64,000 bases of DNA, taken from assembly GCA_017562135.1 (NCBI GenBank), contig QEYB01001046.1, forward strand, positions 4,030,001-4,094,000. The letters run 5' to 3'. The stretch comes from Dipylidium caninum (taxonomy: Eukaryota > Platyhelminthes > Cestoda > Cyclophyllidea > Dipylidiidae). Positions 38,289 to 49,965 of the stretch are shown piece by piece. A model generated the notes under the pieces. That model saw nothing but the letters and a program-made list of their open reading frames with translations, was not told the origin of the DNA and did no database searches. Position 1 is the first letter of the stretch. Each line of letters begins with the position of its first letter. Both the position numbers and the translations under genes were made by a program.

Positions 38289-39261
38289 TTAAGAGAGGAG
38301 ACCAAGATAAATAGCCTCGGGATACTTTTCCAAAAGTTGCGGCCATTGCACCACAACATAGGCCAGTTTCATGCGATAAAGAATAGTTCCGGAGAGAGAA
38401 AGATTACGTGTACGGCATACACTCTCCACAAAAACCACAGCCTTCGAACCGCCCATAAGAATATGCAATAACCGTCCAGCTAAACAGATTGGGACACAAG
38501 TTCCGGGACCATTGCAGAGTATCTGAAAAAAAGTTAATTAAAACGTCGGAATATACATAGGCCAAGAAAAGAACTGTTATTCTTGTAGCAATTCCCAACC
38601 AATTGATTTACTACAAAGCTTAACAGATAAGGCTATATTGAAAATCTGATAGAAATTAAATAACCAGGAACCAGAAATTTACCATGATAACCTATCAAAA
38701 ACAGAAAGCGCGTTCAGAAAGAACAATTAAGTTAATTGTACAACTTCGACATCATTGCAAAGACAGAGAAGCCAATTAAAAGGCGGAAAGAAATATGTAC
38801 AATAAAAAACAGCTTACAAGGCGGGGTCGATATTTTAACGTAAGAAGAAATGCGACGATGATAGCATAACATGTAGTTAAAATGCTCGTAAAGTAAGATT
38901 GTCCAACTTCCCTAGCTCGAGGTATTCTTCCAACAAAAAACTAAATATTGGAAATAGAGAACGGCATGTGGTGTACATCATCGGTACGTCGTTTATTCTC
39001 AAGCGCCACTGCCTTTTGTTCACTAAAAGGATCACTTGACGCAACCACATATATTCTCGGAGAATAGGCTGGCGGAAAATGGTCGATATAGGACAACATC
39101 TCTGCAGTGTGGCCGCCTAAAACACCGATGACGACAGAATATAAAAAATTACCTGACCCCAAAACGAACATTGTGCTACAGTTGGCAGAGTATATTTTAG
39201 AAGAACAGGAACGAAAGGCGATAACAATCAAAATCAAAAAAATCGTAATTTCTAAGAGCAT
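38289..39261 (-). CDS. ALG14: UDP-GlcNAc transferase subunit ALG14
   Basis: ALG14 is the ER membrane anchor that recruits ALG13. The pair adds the second GlcNAc to dolichol-linked GlcNAc during N-glycan precursor assembly. Four phase-consistent exons can be read: 39261-39153, 39116-38977, 38940-38818 and 38522-38289, for about 201 residues (human 216). Residues 4-17 form a hydrophobic N-terminal anchor. The spliced protein has the glycine-rich motif VLGSGGHTAEM, then YSPRIYVVASSD, IPRAREVGQSY, ILCNGPGTCVPIC, VFVESVCRTRNLSLSG and VVQWPQLLEKYP, all in family order. The first two introns are each 36 nt. The first is a multiple of three without a stop, so retention would insert 12 residues into the glycine-rich motif. 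An AG sits directly before the start codon. Confidence 0.93.
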
Positions 39262-42196
39262 CTAAAGAAGATATCGTAAATCCGAGGAATATTGCCATAT
39301 GAGTAGTTATCAAAGCCGGTTACAGAAAAAGAAGGAAATCAGAATAATGTGGAATTCGGACTCTAAACATGAAACTATTTCGTCTCAGTTGACAACGTTG
39401 TTTACCAAAACAGACGGTCAAAAATAAGACTGTGGCTGAGAATACAGCGGAAAACCAGTGAAAGCAATCGTAAGACAGGAAGGATTTCTTTCGAAAATTT
39501 ACAAAGGCAAATACATTGCGTAAGACCCACCTTAAACTTAGTCCTAATCCTGTAAATAAGGGCTAGTTTTATCTAATAAGTAGGTAAAATGAATAACTCT
39601 ATTCGGAAATCGAAACGTCTTAACCGCACACCACACCACGGAATTCAAACTACGCGCACTTACGCACAGTGCATTATTGCTCATTATTTAGCGCACCTGT
39701 GCTGACCATCAGGTCAAAACCTAACTGTAACATTAATTTTATATATTTGTTTCTATTAATTTATATGAATTTAACTATTAATTGATATGCGTAAAATGTG
39801 ATATTAAATTTTTTTTTAAAAAGCCTCCAAAGATAAATGGCGAATACCGTAATTTTGCGAAGATTAATTAATGTTCCCATCGTCTACTTTCACGACCAAT
39901 ATGTTCTCTCGTTTTGGTCTATAACGGGCTTGATTTTTCAAATTTTTTTAATTTTCGGTAATATTACTGAAATCATGACCTTACACAGCAGAATTAACCA
40001 TTTTATCTCTGCGTCGCCATGCGTGACCAAATATACACGCGGCATGAAGAAACCATATTAGACATAACTCAAACGACCCCATGAGTTTATGCAACTCGCG
40101 TTATTGGATACTATTTGAATTTCTGTGTCCCACTTTAGTTTCTATTCAGACCGTGCATTGCAAATATCGTTGAGGATGATTGTCTTATGCTTCTCCGCTA
40201 CCCTTTACTGGAGACAACTATAACAATCCTGCCCAGTATTTTAGTCATTTTAAAATGTAAAACCCTTTAGAAGGGGTCAATTTTGGCGACGTTCTTGGTG
40301 CCTATCAAATTGATCTATGGCCATACACGTTTTTTCTATATTATGTATTTCACCTCTATAAGCCAGTCTTGTTATGCTTAATACTGATAAATGAATTTGT
40401 TTCAACTGTATCCATAAACTCACCTTTCTGCGCGTTTTGTAATTTAATTCAGCGGTATCATGAATAACCTATGGCTAGTACTAACATTCGTGCTTCTCGA
40501 TTTCACGGTTCTAAAATCGTCAAATATACGGCGAATATTATCATTTATAAAGACAAGATTGATTGACAATAAATGTCAGTGGCGAGAAGAGATATACACT
40601 TGTATGCTCATATATCTTGTTGATAGATAAGTTAGGGCTACGAGAAACCATTGATCAGCCGAACATCTGTGAAATTACAAGGCATGAGTATGAAAATAAA
40701 AAAAGGTTTACTGATTATCAGCAGACCCTCCTTTAAGAGAGGGACCGAGACAAGTGTAATTAAATGCAACCATTATATAGTTTCACTATAGTTTATTTTG
40801 ACAGCCACATTTTAAAGAGGCAGTTATGAATCATTTTAGCACGCGTATTTGTAGCGTATACCTTTCATTACGAGTAAACATTTTAAAGGTGAAGCGAATC
40901 CAATATTCAGCAATGAATCTGAACGCAGATATTGCTAATTATCGATAAGAAGGCGCGTTTCTGCATGTTGATGGAAGAAACACTGCCGTGTCTTACCAAA
41001 ATTTGGGTTTAGAATTCCTTGTCACTTAAAATATACCCGTAACAAAATTTTGGTTTGATGTCAAAAATGCTTAAAGTTTGATTAATACATCCTTTGTGGT
41101 AAGAAAGGTCGGTATATCTTATTTTCTGGAACTTGAAGACAGATTAGTTTCGTTGTCTAGGAAGGAAAAAATTTTCCCTCAAAAGTTGTGCTCAATATTT
41201 ACATGGATTGGGCAATCATCCGTCTTGTGTCTTTTGGACAGGGAAAACAAAGATATCGTTATGATATATTTCAGTTTGTATGATGTTCTCTGAGGGGAGC
41301 ATAAGTATCCTAGAGGGTTTATAGGCACTGGCAATAGTTTGGTTTAAATGGGAAAAATGGCCGATCTAGACAAATAATATTTCACGGATGTATGTTGCAT
41401 GATTTTTGCTTTTCAGTGGATGAGGAATTAGTGAGACGCAAGCATCATAAATTCCACATTTTATATGCCTATAATGACTTTACAAGCATCCACATATGTA
41501 GCCATATTATATCCCTGTACATTACATCACTTCGTTTGGGAGAAAGGGTTTTGCAAAGGCAACGGAATGATGACAGCGATCCGGGAGGTAAGTGGAGGCC
41601 TAACTCGTCCTTGTTCCGCCTGACTCCTCAGATATTAGTTACAGCAACTTCTTAGTTTATATTGTCCTGGTTAACAAAGTCAAAATTGTATGTCGACTAC
41701 GCGTTTATTTATTATATACGACCCTAACCCCTTGCCCTCAACAACGGCATATTTTAGTAGGTACCCTAAAATTATGAAGGAGAATGAGGTCGCAGACATT
41801 TTTCGAAAAGACTCAGTAATTATCAAGTATTATAACCTGCTGTTTAAATCAGCCAAAATCCGCGGACACTACGCGTTGTTTTCTTGGTTGTGGCTCTGTC
41901 CACGAGTTTTCTTGTATGCGTCATTTTATACCGCTACGGATCTAAACTTCACCCAAACTTTTGAGTTATACTACTCCTTTTTTGTTCGTCTTTACAACAT
42001 TACTTTGGTCTGTAATCCTTGCAAATAATACTATTAAGCCTCGTAACGGGCCCTCAGTTTATTAAATTTGAATCGTCAAAATTTTCAATAATGAGATCAG
42101 CTTTTCGTTTTTGTTCTCTTTGAAGCGTTCGTAGTGTGGTCGGAAAACTTGATCGTTGTATGTTATAAATTTGTCTTTAATCTCGTTTCAGTGCAC
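39262..42196. other. AT-rich divergent intergenic region
   Basis: ALG14 (minus) and Aquarius (plus) diverge across this 2.9 kb. Open frames here are short and AT-driven. A strong donor (GTAAGT at 41588) follows a short open stretch and could end a 5' untranslated exon of Aquarius. No other feature is supported. Confidence 0.45.
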
Positions 42197-45100
42197 ATGA
42201 CCTCTGCTGCATTCGATTTTGCCAGTCAGGGACGAATTGCCCAGTTAGCACGCACATACTGGCTACCTCTCGCTGATTCAGAAGGACAACAGAATTTAAA
42301 AAAACCCTTCCAGTCTGACCTTATTGAAAGAATTTACGTAGAAGATCTTATTAGTTTCGGCTTCTCTCACCGCCGGTGTATGATGCTTGAATTGACGCAA
42401 TATCTAGAATGTTATCTGTGGCCGAATTTTGATGAATCAAGTATTCGTGCACATGTCATATCCATCTGTGCCATGGTTAACGAGAAAGCCCGTGAGAGAG
42501 TACCTATTTGGCAGGTTGTCTTGAGCTTATCTGCTACGTCTAAACCTATTAATCGATTAGCTTATCCCCCTCTTTCTTAGTGCTTTCTTGATAATTCGGA
42601 TCAGTTCGGTTTGTTGATTTTCCGTGTTATTGAAATGCTTGTGGATGACCCAATTGACGTCAGTCTTCTTTCATCGTCTGATCCGAATTTGATAAAACGA
42701 AGTGAAGATCTACGGAAATCTCTGATGGAACATATTGTTCTCATTACTTTTCTCTCTCACTGCTTGACAAGTCTTGCTGAAGTAGGCGTCTTGCGTCATT
42801 GTTTAAAAGATATTTACTCTCTGGCCGTTTGGCGACATCTTCAACCGGAACGGTTAGAAAAAGAACTAGCAGCCGCCCCTTCTCGTTACCGGAAACTTCT
42901 TAAAAGACTAGAAAAACATGCTGCTGTGTTAGATTTTAAAGAGTCTCAGAGGTTGAACAAAAAACGCGCTTTCGTGGCCAATTTTATTGACAGATTTTTG
43001 GGAATTCTCGAACAATTCTCCGTGGATGAGGTAGATGAATTGATACCTTGCCGTGTTAAATTGTTTTCCATCTTAACCATCTAGGTTCATAACACCACTA
43101 GTTTTAACTAATGCAACACTCCTTTCCGACTGTATTCCATCCCAATTTTTCTCGACATCGTTTTCAATTATCTCGTCTACGTTATGCAGGAAATCGATTC
43201 TCTCCTCGCGCATTACTTGCAGAGGAGCCTCCTTCTTCTCATCGATTTGTCCAGTATGCTCCTGACTCGTCGTTTTCTTATGATCTTAATGGATGATCGC
43301 CACACAGTGATCCGCTGCCAACATTGCGCTCTCTACAAGGCAAATGGGAAAAAAGAGGGCTGTCTGTTCTCCGAGCTTGTTGACATCTTTTCCTTTTACG
43401 CTCAATTCCAAGTAGATTCCACAACAGGTGAAGCTGTAGATGCTACTGAATTGGATCGAAGGTTAGTTTACTAATACATTGTATATTTTTATGTTGTCGG
43501 TTCCTCCGAGTGACAATTATGCACCTGACGTGCGGTCCTTTATTCTTATTTTTAACGGATCTAAATTTTAGTGAATCAAGTTGCTTATTAAGAAGGCAAA
43601 TTTACTTTGAACTGACATATAGGCATTTAACTTGTATTCCATTATACCGTTTAATTAGATCAAATTTTTTAGTTTATTGAATTTCTTATCAGAGGTGTAA
43701 ACAAAAAATTCAGAATTAAGTGTTGGAACTGCTACCAAGGTTTTTTAGAAAACGCGCTTGTTGCCTTTAGTGAGCTCAACATGGTCTACTAAGACTTACT
43801 CGTAGCTGATTTTCATAAGCTGCGCATTTCAATTTTAGTCTGATTTTACCTACTCATTGTTATATGCGATTTATAATTTTGTCACTAATATGATAACTCA
43901 CACCAACTTTCTAGGCACTGTGCTCAATTAAATCAACTTCAGCTAGCAGTATTTTCGGAGAGCCGCGAACCGAGTTTTCGTGATTTTTCGGTAGCAAATC
44001 CTGCTGCTTATGAATCCCGAGAGAATTTGACCATTTTTTTACAAAAATTATCTTCGAAGCAATTATATGAACTGGCGGTCAAGTTCCACTTTTTGCCTCC
44101 AATTACGGAGGTGCAGGAAAATTCTGACCGTTCCGACTCTACTCCGTCGGAAAAAAAACGTAAATTGAGTCATTTTCCTCTTCCCATTTATCCACCACAA
44201 TTCTCTGGCAAACTTTTTCAAAAGGACATGCTTATTGAGGTTGGATTTCTCTTAATATTTATTCAGTATAACATCGTTCATTTTTGCCCCCTGAAACACC
44301 TATTTTTTCTCTCAGCTTCTTGTTTACCACTTTGCTGTACGTGAATCCCACCTTGCCCAAATGAATAGTGCACCTTTATATCCTACTGAGGAACTACTCT
44401 GGAATGAAAATCTCGTTCCAAACGAATTCTTCTCCGGAGATGAGTGTCTAGCTCTACCTAAGCTAGGTTTACAATTTCTAACCCTGCAGGACTACTTGAT
44501 GCGCAATTTTACTCTTTTCCGATTGGAGTCCACGTTCGAGATTCGACAGGTAGTTAATACAAAATTCTACAGTATTCTTGGTATCTGTTTTCATTTCCTT
44601 TTTTGTTGTAGGATCTTGAGGATGCGTTGAGCCGTATGAAGCCGTGGAGCGGAGAGCTGGGACAAGTGGTGTTTGATGGATGGTCTCGAATGGCCTTACC
44701 CATTCAAGCTTTCAATATCGTAGAGGTGGGTAAGCCAGCGCTGGGTGCAAAGCAGCCTTCTCGAGTTCGTGCTGATGTGCGCGTGGTGCTTGCGGGCTTA
44801 AGGGATGATGTGCAAAAGGAGTGGCAAGGACTGCGTCGTCACGATCCCGTTTTCCTCGTCACTGTCCAGCCCAAAAGCCAACTTAGGAACTGGAGGTGAG
44901 CCCTCTTCATAGGCCTTACCCGCGATTTCAATATAGTGCCAACTTTGAAGTGAATTGCCTACGCGCTCGCCTACTTGATTTAACGTATTACTCTCTTTCA
45001 TATTACTCTGATCTTATTAATCGCGAAATTAGTTAGTTATCGGACTATCTATATAGTAGAATTCGCCATTAGTTGATATGTTCTTATGACCCTGCCTCCA

Positions 45101-48100
45101 TTTTTAGGTACAACCCTCGCAAACCGTTTCTTTCTCAAATTGGCGTTTTAGCGGTCCGTGGCTGCGAAATTGAAGGTCAAGTAGATAAAGCGGGCAAGCT
45201 CATTCCTGATGAGGAGCGCTTTGGCCTGGTTCCGACTAAAGGTATTTCTGCTGAACTGCTGTTGCAAGCAACAAATCTGAAGTATTTCCATCATAATTTT
45301 TTTTACTGTTAAACAGGCGATTTCGATGCTGCAACGACTGCACCGACTTGGCGAGTCTCCTTGGACGCTTGCCAATATCAGGAGGATATAACACGCTTAC
45401 GCGTTGAGAAGAACCGCGGCAAAGCAATTCGTGCAGAGATTGCTCGAGCTAAGCGCGAGGCATGTGACGCAGAGACAATTGCATTGCTGGAGAAGAAGGC
45501 TTTTGAGGCCGATTCTGCATCCCCTGAAGACATATACGATACATTCAATGTGTTGGTTCGCAGGAAACCAAAGGAAAACAACTTTAAGGCTGTCCTCGAT
45601 ACCATAAGGTATGCGATCCGTACAATTATTACTTTGCTGTAGAGCAAAAGAATTAATTATTTACTTAAAAAAAAGTTAAATAACCTCGAAAGTCAGACTG
45701 TTCTTGTGTATTAATATCATTTACTCACCTAAGACACGTTTTATTTCTATTTATTTTTCTCTGTTTCCTTCTTGGAGGGATCTAATGAATACCAGGTCAG
45801 TTGTTCCTGATTGGCTTTTGGATTTGCTTATGGGTTACCTCGATCCCGCAGCCGCGCATTATTCACGTCGCCCAGAATTCTACGATTTGCGACAGAACTG
45901 GTTTGATACCTTCCTGTCGGCTGAGCACCTGCGCAAGTCCTTCCCACAATACAACGTCAAATTCATTGATGCTCGCTACAGGTGTCGAGAGGACAATGAT
46001 GCACTTGGTAGGGGTAGCGTTTAGGGAGTGGAGTGTTGCACTTTCTTTTAAAAATGCCAGCTAGAAGTGTGAGCGGCACCCAGGAGTGTTCCAGTCAGTG
46101 TGTAGCTACTTAGCCTTACGAGTATGCGACTTTTGTTCGCCTAGTTACCATGTTTAAACGGTGACGTTGACACTACCGATTCCCAAAATGACACGTGTCC
46201 CTGTCATCTACCCCCTAGACCCTCCACCGCCCTATCGCATCACATTTCCCGTCCTGAGTGAAGATCCCACTGTGCATGTTGAGGCCTGTTGCTCGACCGA
46301 CCTTGCAACGACTGCCTCCAAACTGCGGGAGGCCTCCAACTTGGAAGAAGTTTCGTCAAAGCCGGTTCTTGTTGCAGAGTCGTACACACCGGTGGGGAGT
46401 CAGGTGCCATGGCATCTGCTGACAGTCGACTGCCCGACATGGCTGCCGGGCTCCACGTCCACTGGCGCGAAGCCTGGGAATCGCGTCGCCTTCACTCCAC
46501 GTCAGGTTGAGGCCATCAGAGCGGGGATGCAGCCGGGCCTCACCATGGTCGTGGGGCCGCCAGGCACGGGGAAAACTGACATCGCCGTGCAGACCATTCA
46601 TAACCTCTACCATAACTACCCCAGTCAAAGGTAGTCGAATTTTCACGTGGAGTAGTGACACCACTGACGTGCTTTGCTCTTCTAGGATTCTGGTGGTTAC
46701 TCATTCGAATCAGGCATTGAACCAATTGTTTGAGAAAATTATTGCACTAGATATAGATGAGCGACATCTTCTGCGTCTTGGTCATGGTGAAGAAGCGCTG
46801 GCAACGACAAAGGACTTCTCCCGTTATGGGCGTGTGGACTTTATCCTTTCGAAGAGAATTGAACTGTTACAGAAGGCGAGTTCCCCAGCTTCCTGTGCTG
46901 TCGGCATCTGTAAATGGGTCCCATGGAGTTCCATTGCGCGGCAATAGTCGCCTTAAATTTGTCCATTGACTACTCTGTTTAGGTTGTGCTCCTTCGCAAG
47001 AGCTTGGAGCTGGCATTGAAGACAGACGAAGACAAGACAGAAGGTCTAACAGGTGGAGAGAAGGCGGATGTCGTGTTGGGGGATAATAGCGAATTAACCC
47101 CCACTGTTGAGCCGAAACCACTGACCAAGGATATTGGCGAGAATGCGCACCAGCTCTATACTTGCGAAACCGCGCAGTACTTTTTCCTGCAGGAGGTGCT
47201 TACCGCGTTGGGAACAGTTTATTTCCGAAGCGGCGAAACTGATGAAGGATGGCGATGAAAAGGATAGTGATCGGGCCAATTTCGTGCGCGATCATTTCCC
47301 TTTTACCTCCTTCATTACTGGGCAGGCGAATCCCCCGTGGATCTGGTGCAATGCATTTTTGCCGTAAATATGTGTTCCATTATGAAATGTCGTTTTTATG
47401 TTATGAGACATAAATATAGTCGGGTGGATGCAGTAGTCATGTCTTCTACAAAGCATTACATTACGACGCCGTTAGCAGTATCTTTAGATATGATGATGAA
47501 AAAAAGCTGACAAGCACTGGCCTCTTGACTTGTTAATTGGGGCATAAAAGGGAGCCAGATGCATCATCATGATCCCAATCACCATCACCATCATCTTCCC
47601 GTTTGCCTAGGGACGAAGTCTGACCGAAGATCTGTCGACTGCGCGCTCGTGCTTTCGTGCCATATCGGCAATTTTCAATACTCTGGAGGAGTTCAGGGCG
47701 TTCGAGTTGATGCGCACAGGCTTGGAGCGAGCTAATTTCCTTCTCACGCAGGAGGCCAAAAATAGTCGCTATGACTTGCACCCACGCTGCGCTAAAGCGT
47801 CGAGACCTGGTGCAACTGGGCTTCACGTACGATACCATCATCATGGAGGAAGCCGCTCAGATCCTCGAAATTGAGACCTTCATTCCCCTCTTGTTGCAGA
47901 ATCCCGACATCTCAGGCTGCAACCGGCTCAAACGATGGATCATGATTGGTGATCACAATCAACTCCCTCCTGTTGTAAAAAACCAGGTAAATTTTCTCTC
48001 CACTCGCCTTATTATCGCGACTTCGTGGATCTGTCCTCATTTAGTGATGCCCGAAGTATCCCTTGATGTGTGCTTTTAGGCCTTCAACAATTTTTCCAAC

Positions 48101-49956
48101 ATGGGCCAATCGTTGTTTGCACGTTTGGTGAAGTTGGGCGTCCCGACTATTCAGCTGGACGCTCAGGGTCGGACGCGGCCCTCCATCTCGCGACTCTACA
48201 GTTGGCGTTATGATCATCTTTCGGACATTCCTCATGTGATCACTGGACAGGAGTACAAACTCTGCAATCCCGGCTTCTTCTACGAGTGTCAACTCATCAA
48301 CGTGGAAGATTACGGAGGTAGGCGGATGATGCGGCCACACCCGACCACTTTTGCCTTCCTACTCTAATAATCCACTGCCTTGTGCATTATCAACTCATCT
48401 AATCGAACTTTGTTTGGTGCTCATGGGGAATTTGCCTACTTGTAGGCATTGGTGAATCTGAACCGAGTCCGTATTTCTACCAAAATCTGGCTGAAGCGGA
48501 GTACGTGGTGGCGACTTACATGTACATGCGGATTCTCGGCTATCCGGCCGAACGTATCGCCATTCTCACAACCTACAATGGCCAAAAGCACCTCATTCGC
48601 GATGTCATCATGGCGCGCTGTGCGTCCAATCCATTACTTGGCAAACCGCAGACGATCACAACCGTTGACCGATTCCAGGTAACTCGAGTCATACTACCTA
48701 CGCCACAGAAGTGGCGAGTGTAGCTCTTCTCAAAGCGCTGACTTATTAAAAGGCAAACCTACCTATTCAGCACACGAACATATGGCCTGTGCCATACACG
48801 CCGAGGATGTTTCTCGATGCAATAGAACATCGCTGGCGCCGATTTAGGCTGGGTCTAAAGGGGTTTTGGAGCACTGGGGCTATTTGATGCTTCCATAGAA
48901 GTCAACCGCTTGTCAATAGTGTGCCTCACTTTGCACCCGGTCATTGGTTGGGTGGTTCGAGTCGGAAGGAAGTACGTGATGTGATATTGGACGTACTGCC
49001 CGAGTATCCTGTTTGCCGTCATTTCTCCAGGGTCAGCAAAACGACTACGTGTTGGTGTCGTTGGTGCGCACGCACACCGTGGGCCACCTACGTGACGTGC
49101 GTCGTCTTGTGGTCGCCCTGTCGCGAGCGCGCCTCGGTGTGTACATCTTCGCGCGTGTCAACCAGTTCGCCAACTGTCAGGAGTTGCGGCCTGCCTTTGA
49201 CCGTCTCCTCGGTCGACGTGGTCTCGGTCAAGACGGTGAAGTTCGACCAACTCGACTCCATCTCACTCCATGGGAGGTTTGGCGAGTATGTCGACCACTT
49301 TTTCCTCGGTGCCCTTTAGACACAGGCATTTTTTTTTTACTTCATCTGGCTAAATCACGTGTCCACGTAGTTACAACCTGACCTAATCCTTCAAAGTGGA
49401 ATTGTGGTCTACGAAGGGGGAGGAAAGCACTCCAGTTGAAAAGAGGGCACAATGCCTGACAGATTGGGTTGTTGGATGTTTCGTGGAAGCACGGGGTAGG
49501 CTATTGACAGGATGGCTGAAACTGCCTCCATCTTGTACGTTTCAGGACCCTCGGGATCCGGCTTCCACTGACATCCGTCCATTGAAGGCCAGACCGAGCC
49601 ACGAACCTGTTGTGATCGAGGATATGCCCGCAATGGCTTCGTATGTGAGTAGACTCTATGAAGAACGCGTGAAGGATATGATCAGTCAATACGCCACAGC
49701 AAGGGTATCTCGCAAGCCGGGCCCTGGTAAGGTCGCAGTAAGGGCTCCTGCTGGTGCAACCTTTGCCAGAGCTGAGGGAGAAGGCGCGGTGAAGAAAGTG
49801 GAAGTGGATGGGGTGTCGGGGGAACAATTTTCGTTCTCGCCAGGGTCATCACTTGCGTCTGGAGGGCGGGCTGAAGAAGAAGCAACCATACCAGCGACTC
49901 TGAATTTCGAAATAAAGGTGGAGGATAGAAGTGAGACGATGGATACACAAGAGTGA
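42197..49956 (+). CDS. AQR: Aquarius, intron-binding spliceosomal RNA helicase
   Basis: Aquarius (IBP160) is an SF1 helicase that binds introns in the activated spliceosome. I resolve 17 exons: 42197-42514, 42581-43030, 43190-43461, 43915-44239, 44316-44549, 44612-44895, 45108-45241, 45317-45608, 45778-46007, 46219-46630, 46686-46875, 46983-about 47325, 47611-47986, 48080-48317, 48446-48678, 49031-49276, 49546-49956. Most junctions are phase-consistent; the boundary between exons 12 and 13 is uncertain. The N-terminal armadillo-like region contains [14 protein letters not shown]. Helicase motifs follow in order: Walker [58 protein letters not shown] and [10 protein letters not shown]. Two single-base frame breaks occur, near 47205 and in the A-run at 47758-47762; flanking codons are fully conserved, so assembly error is likelier than decay. 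The disordered acidic C-terminus is shorter than in human. Confidence 0.95.
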
Positions 49957-49965
49957 TCTTGACTT

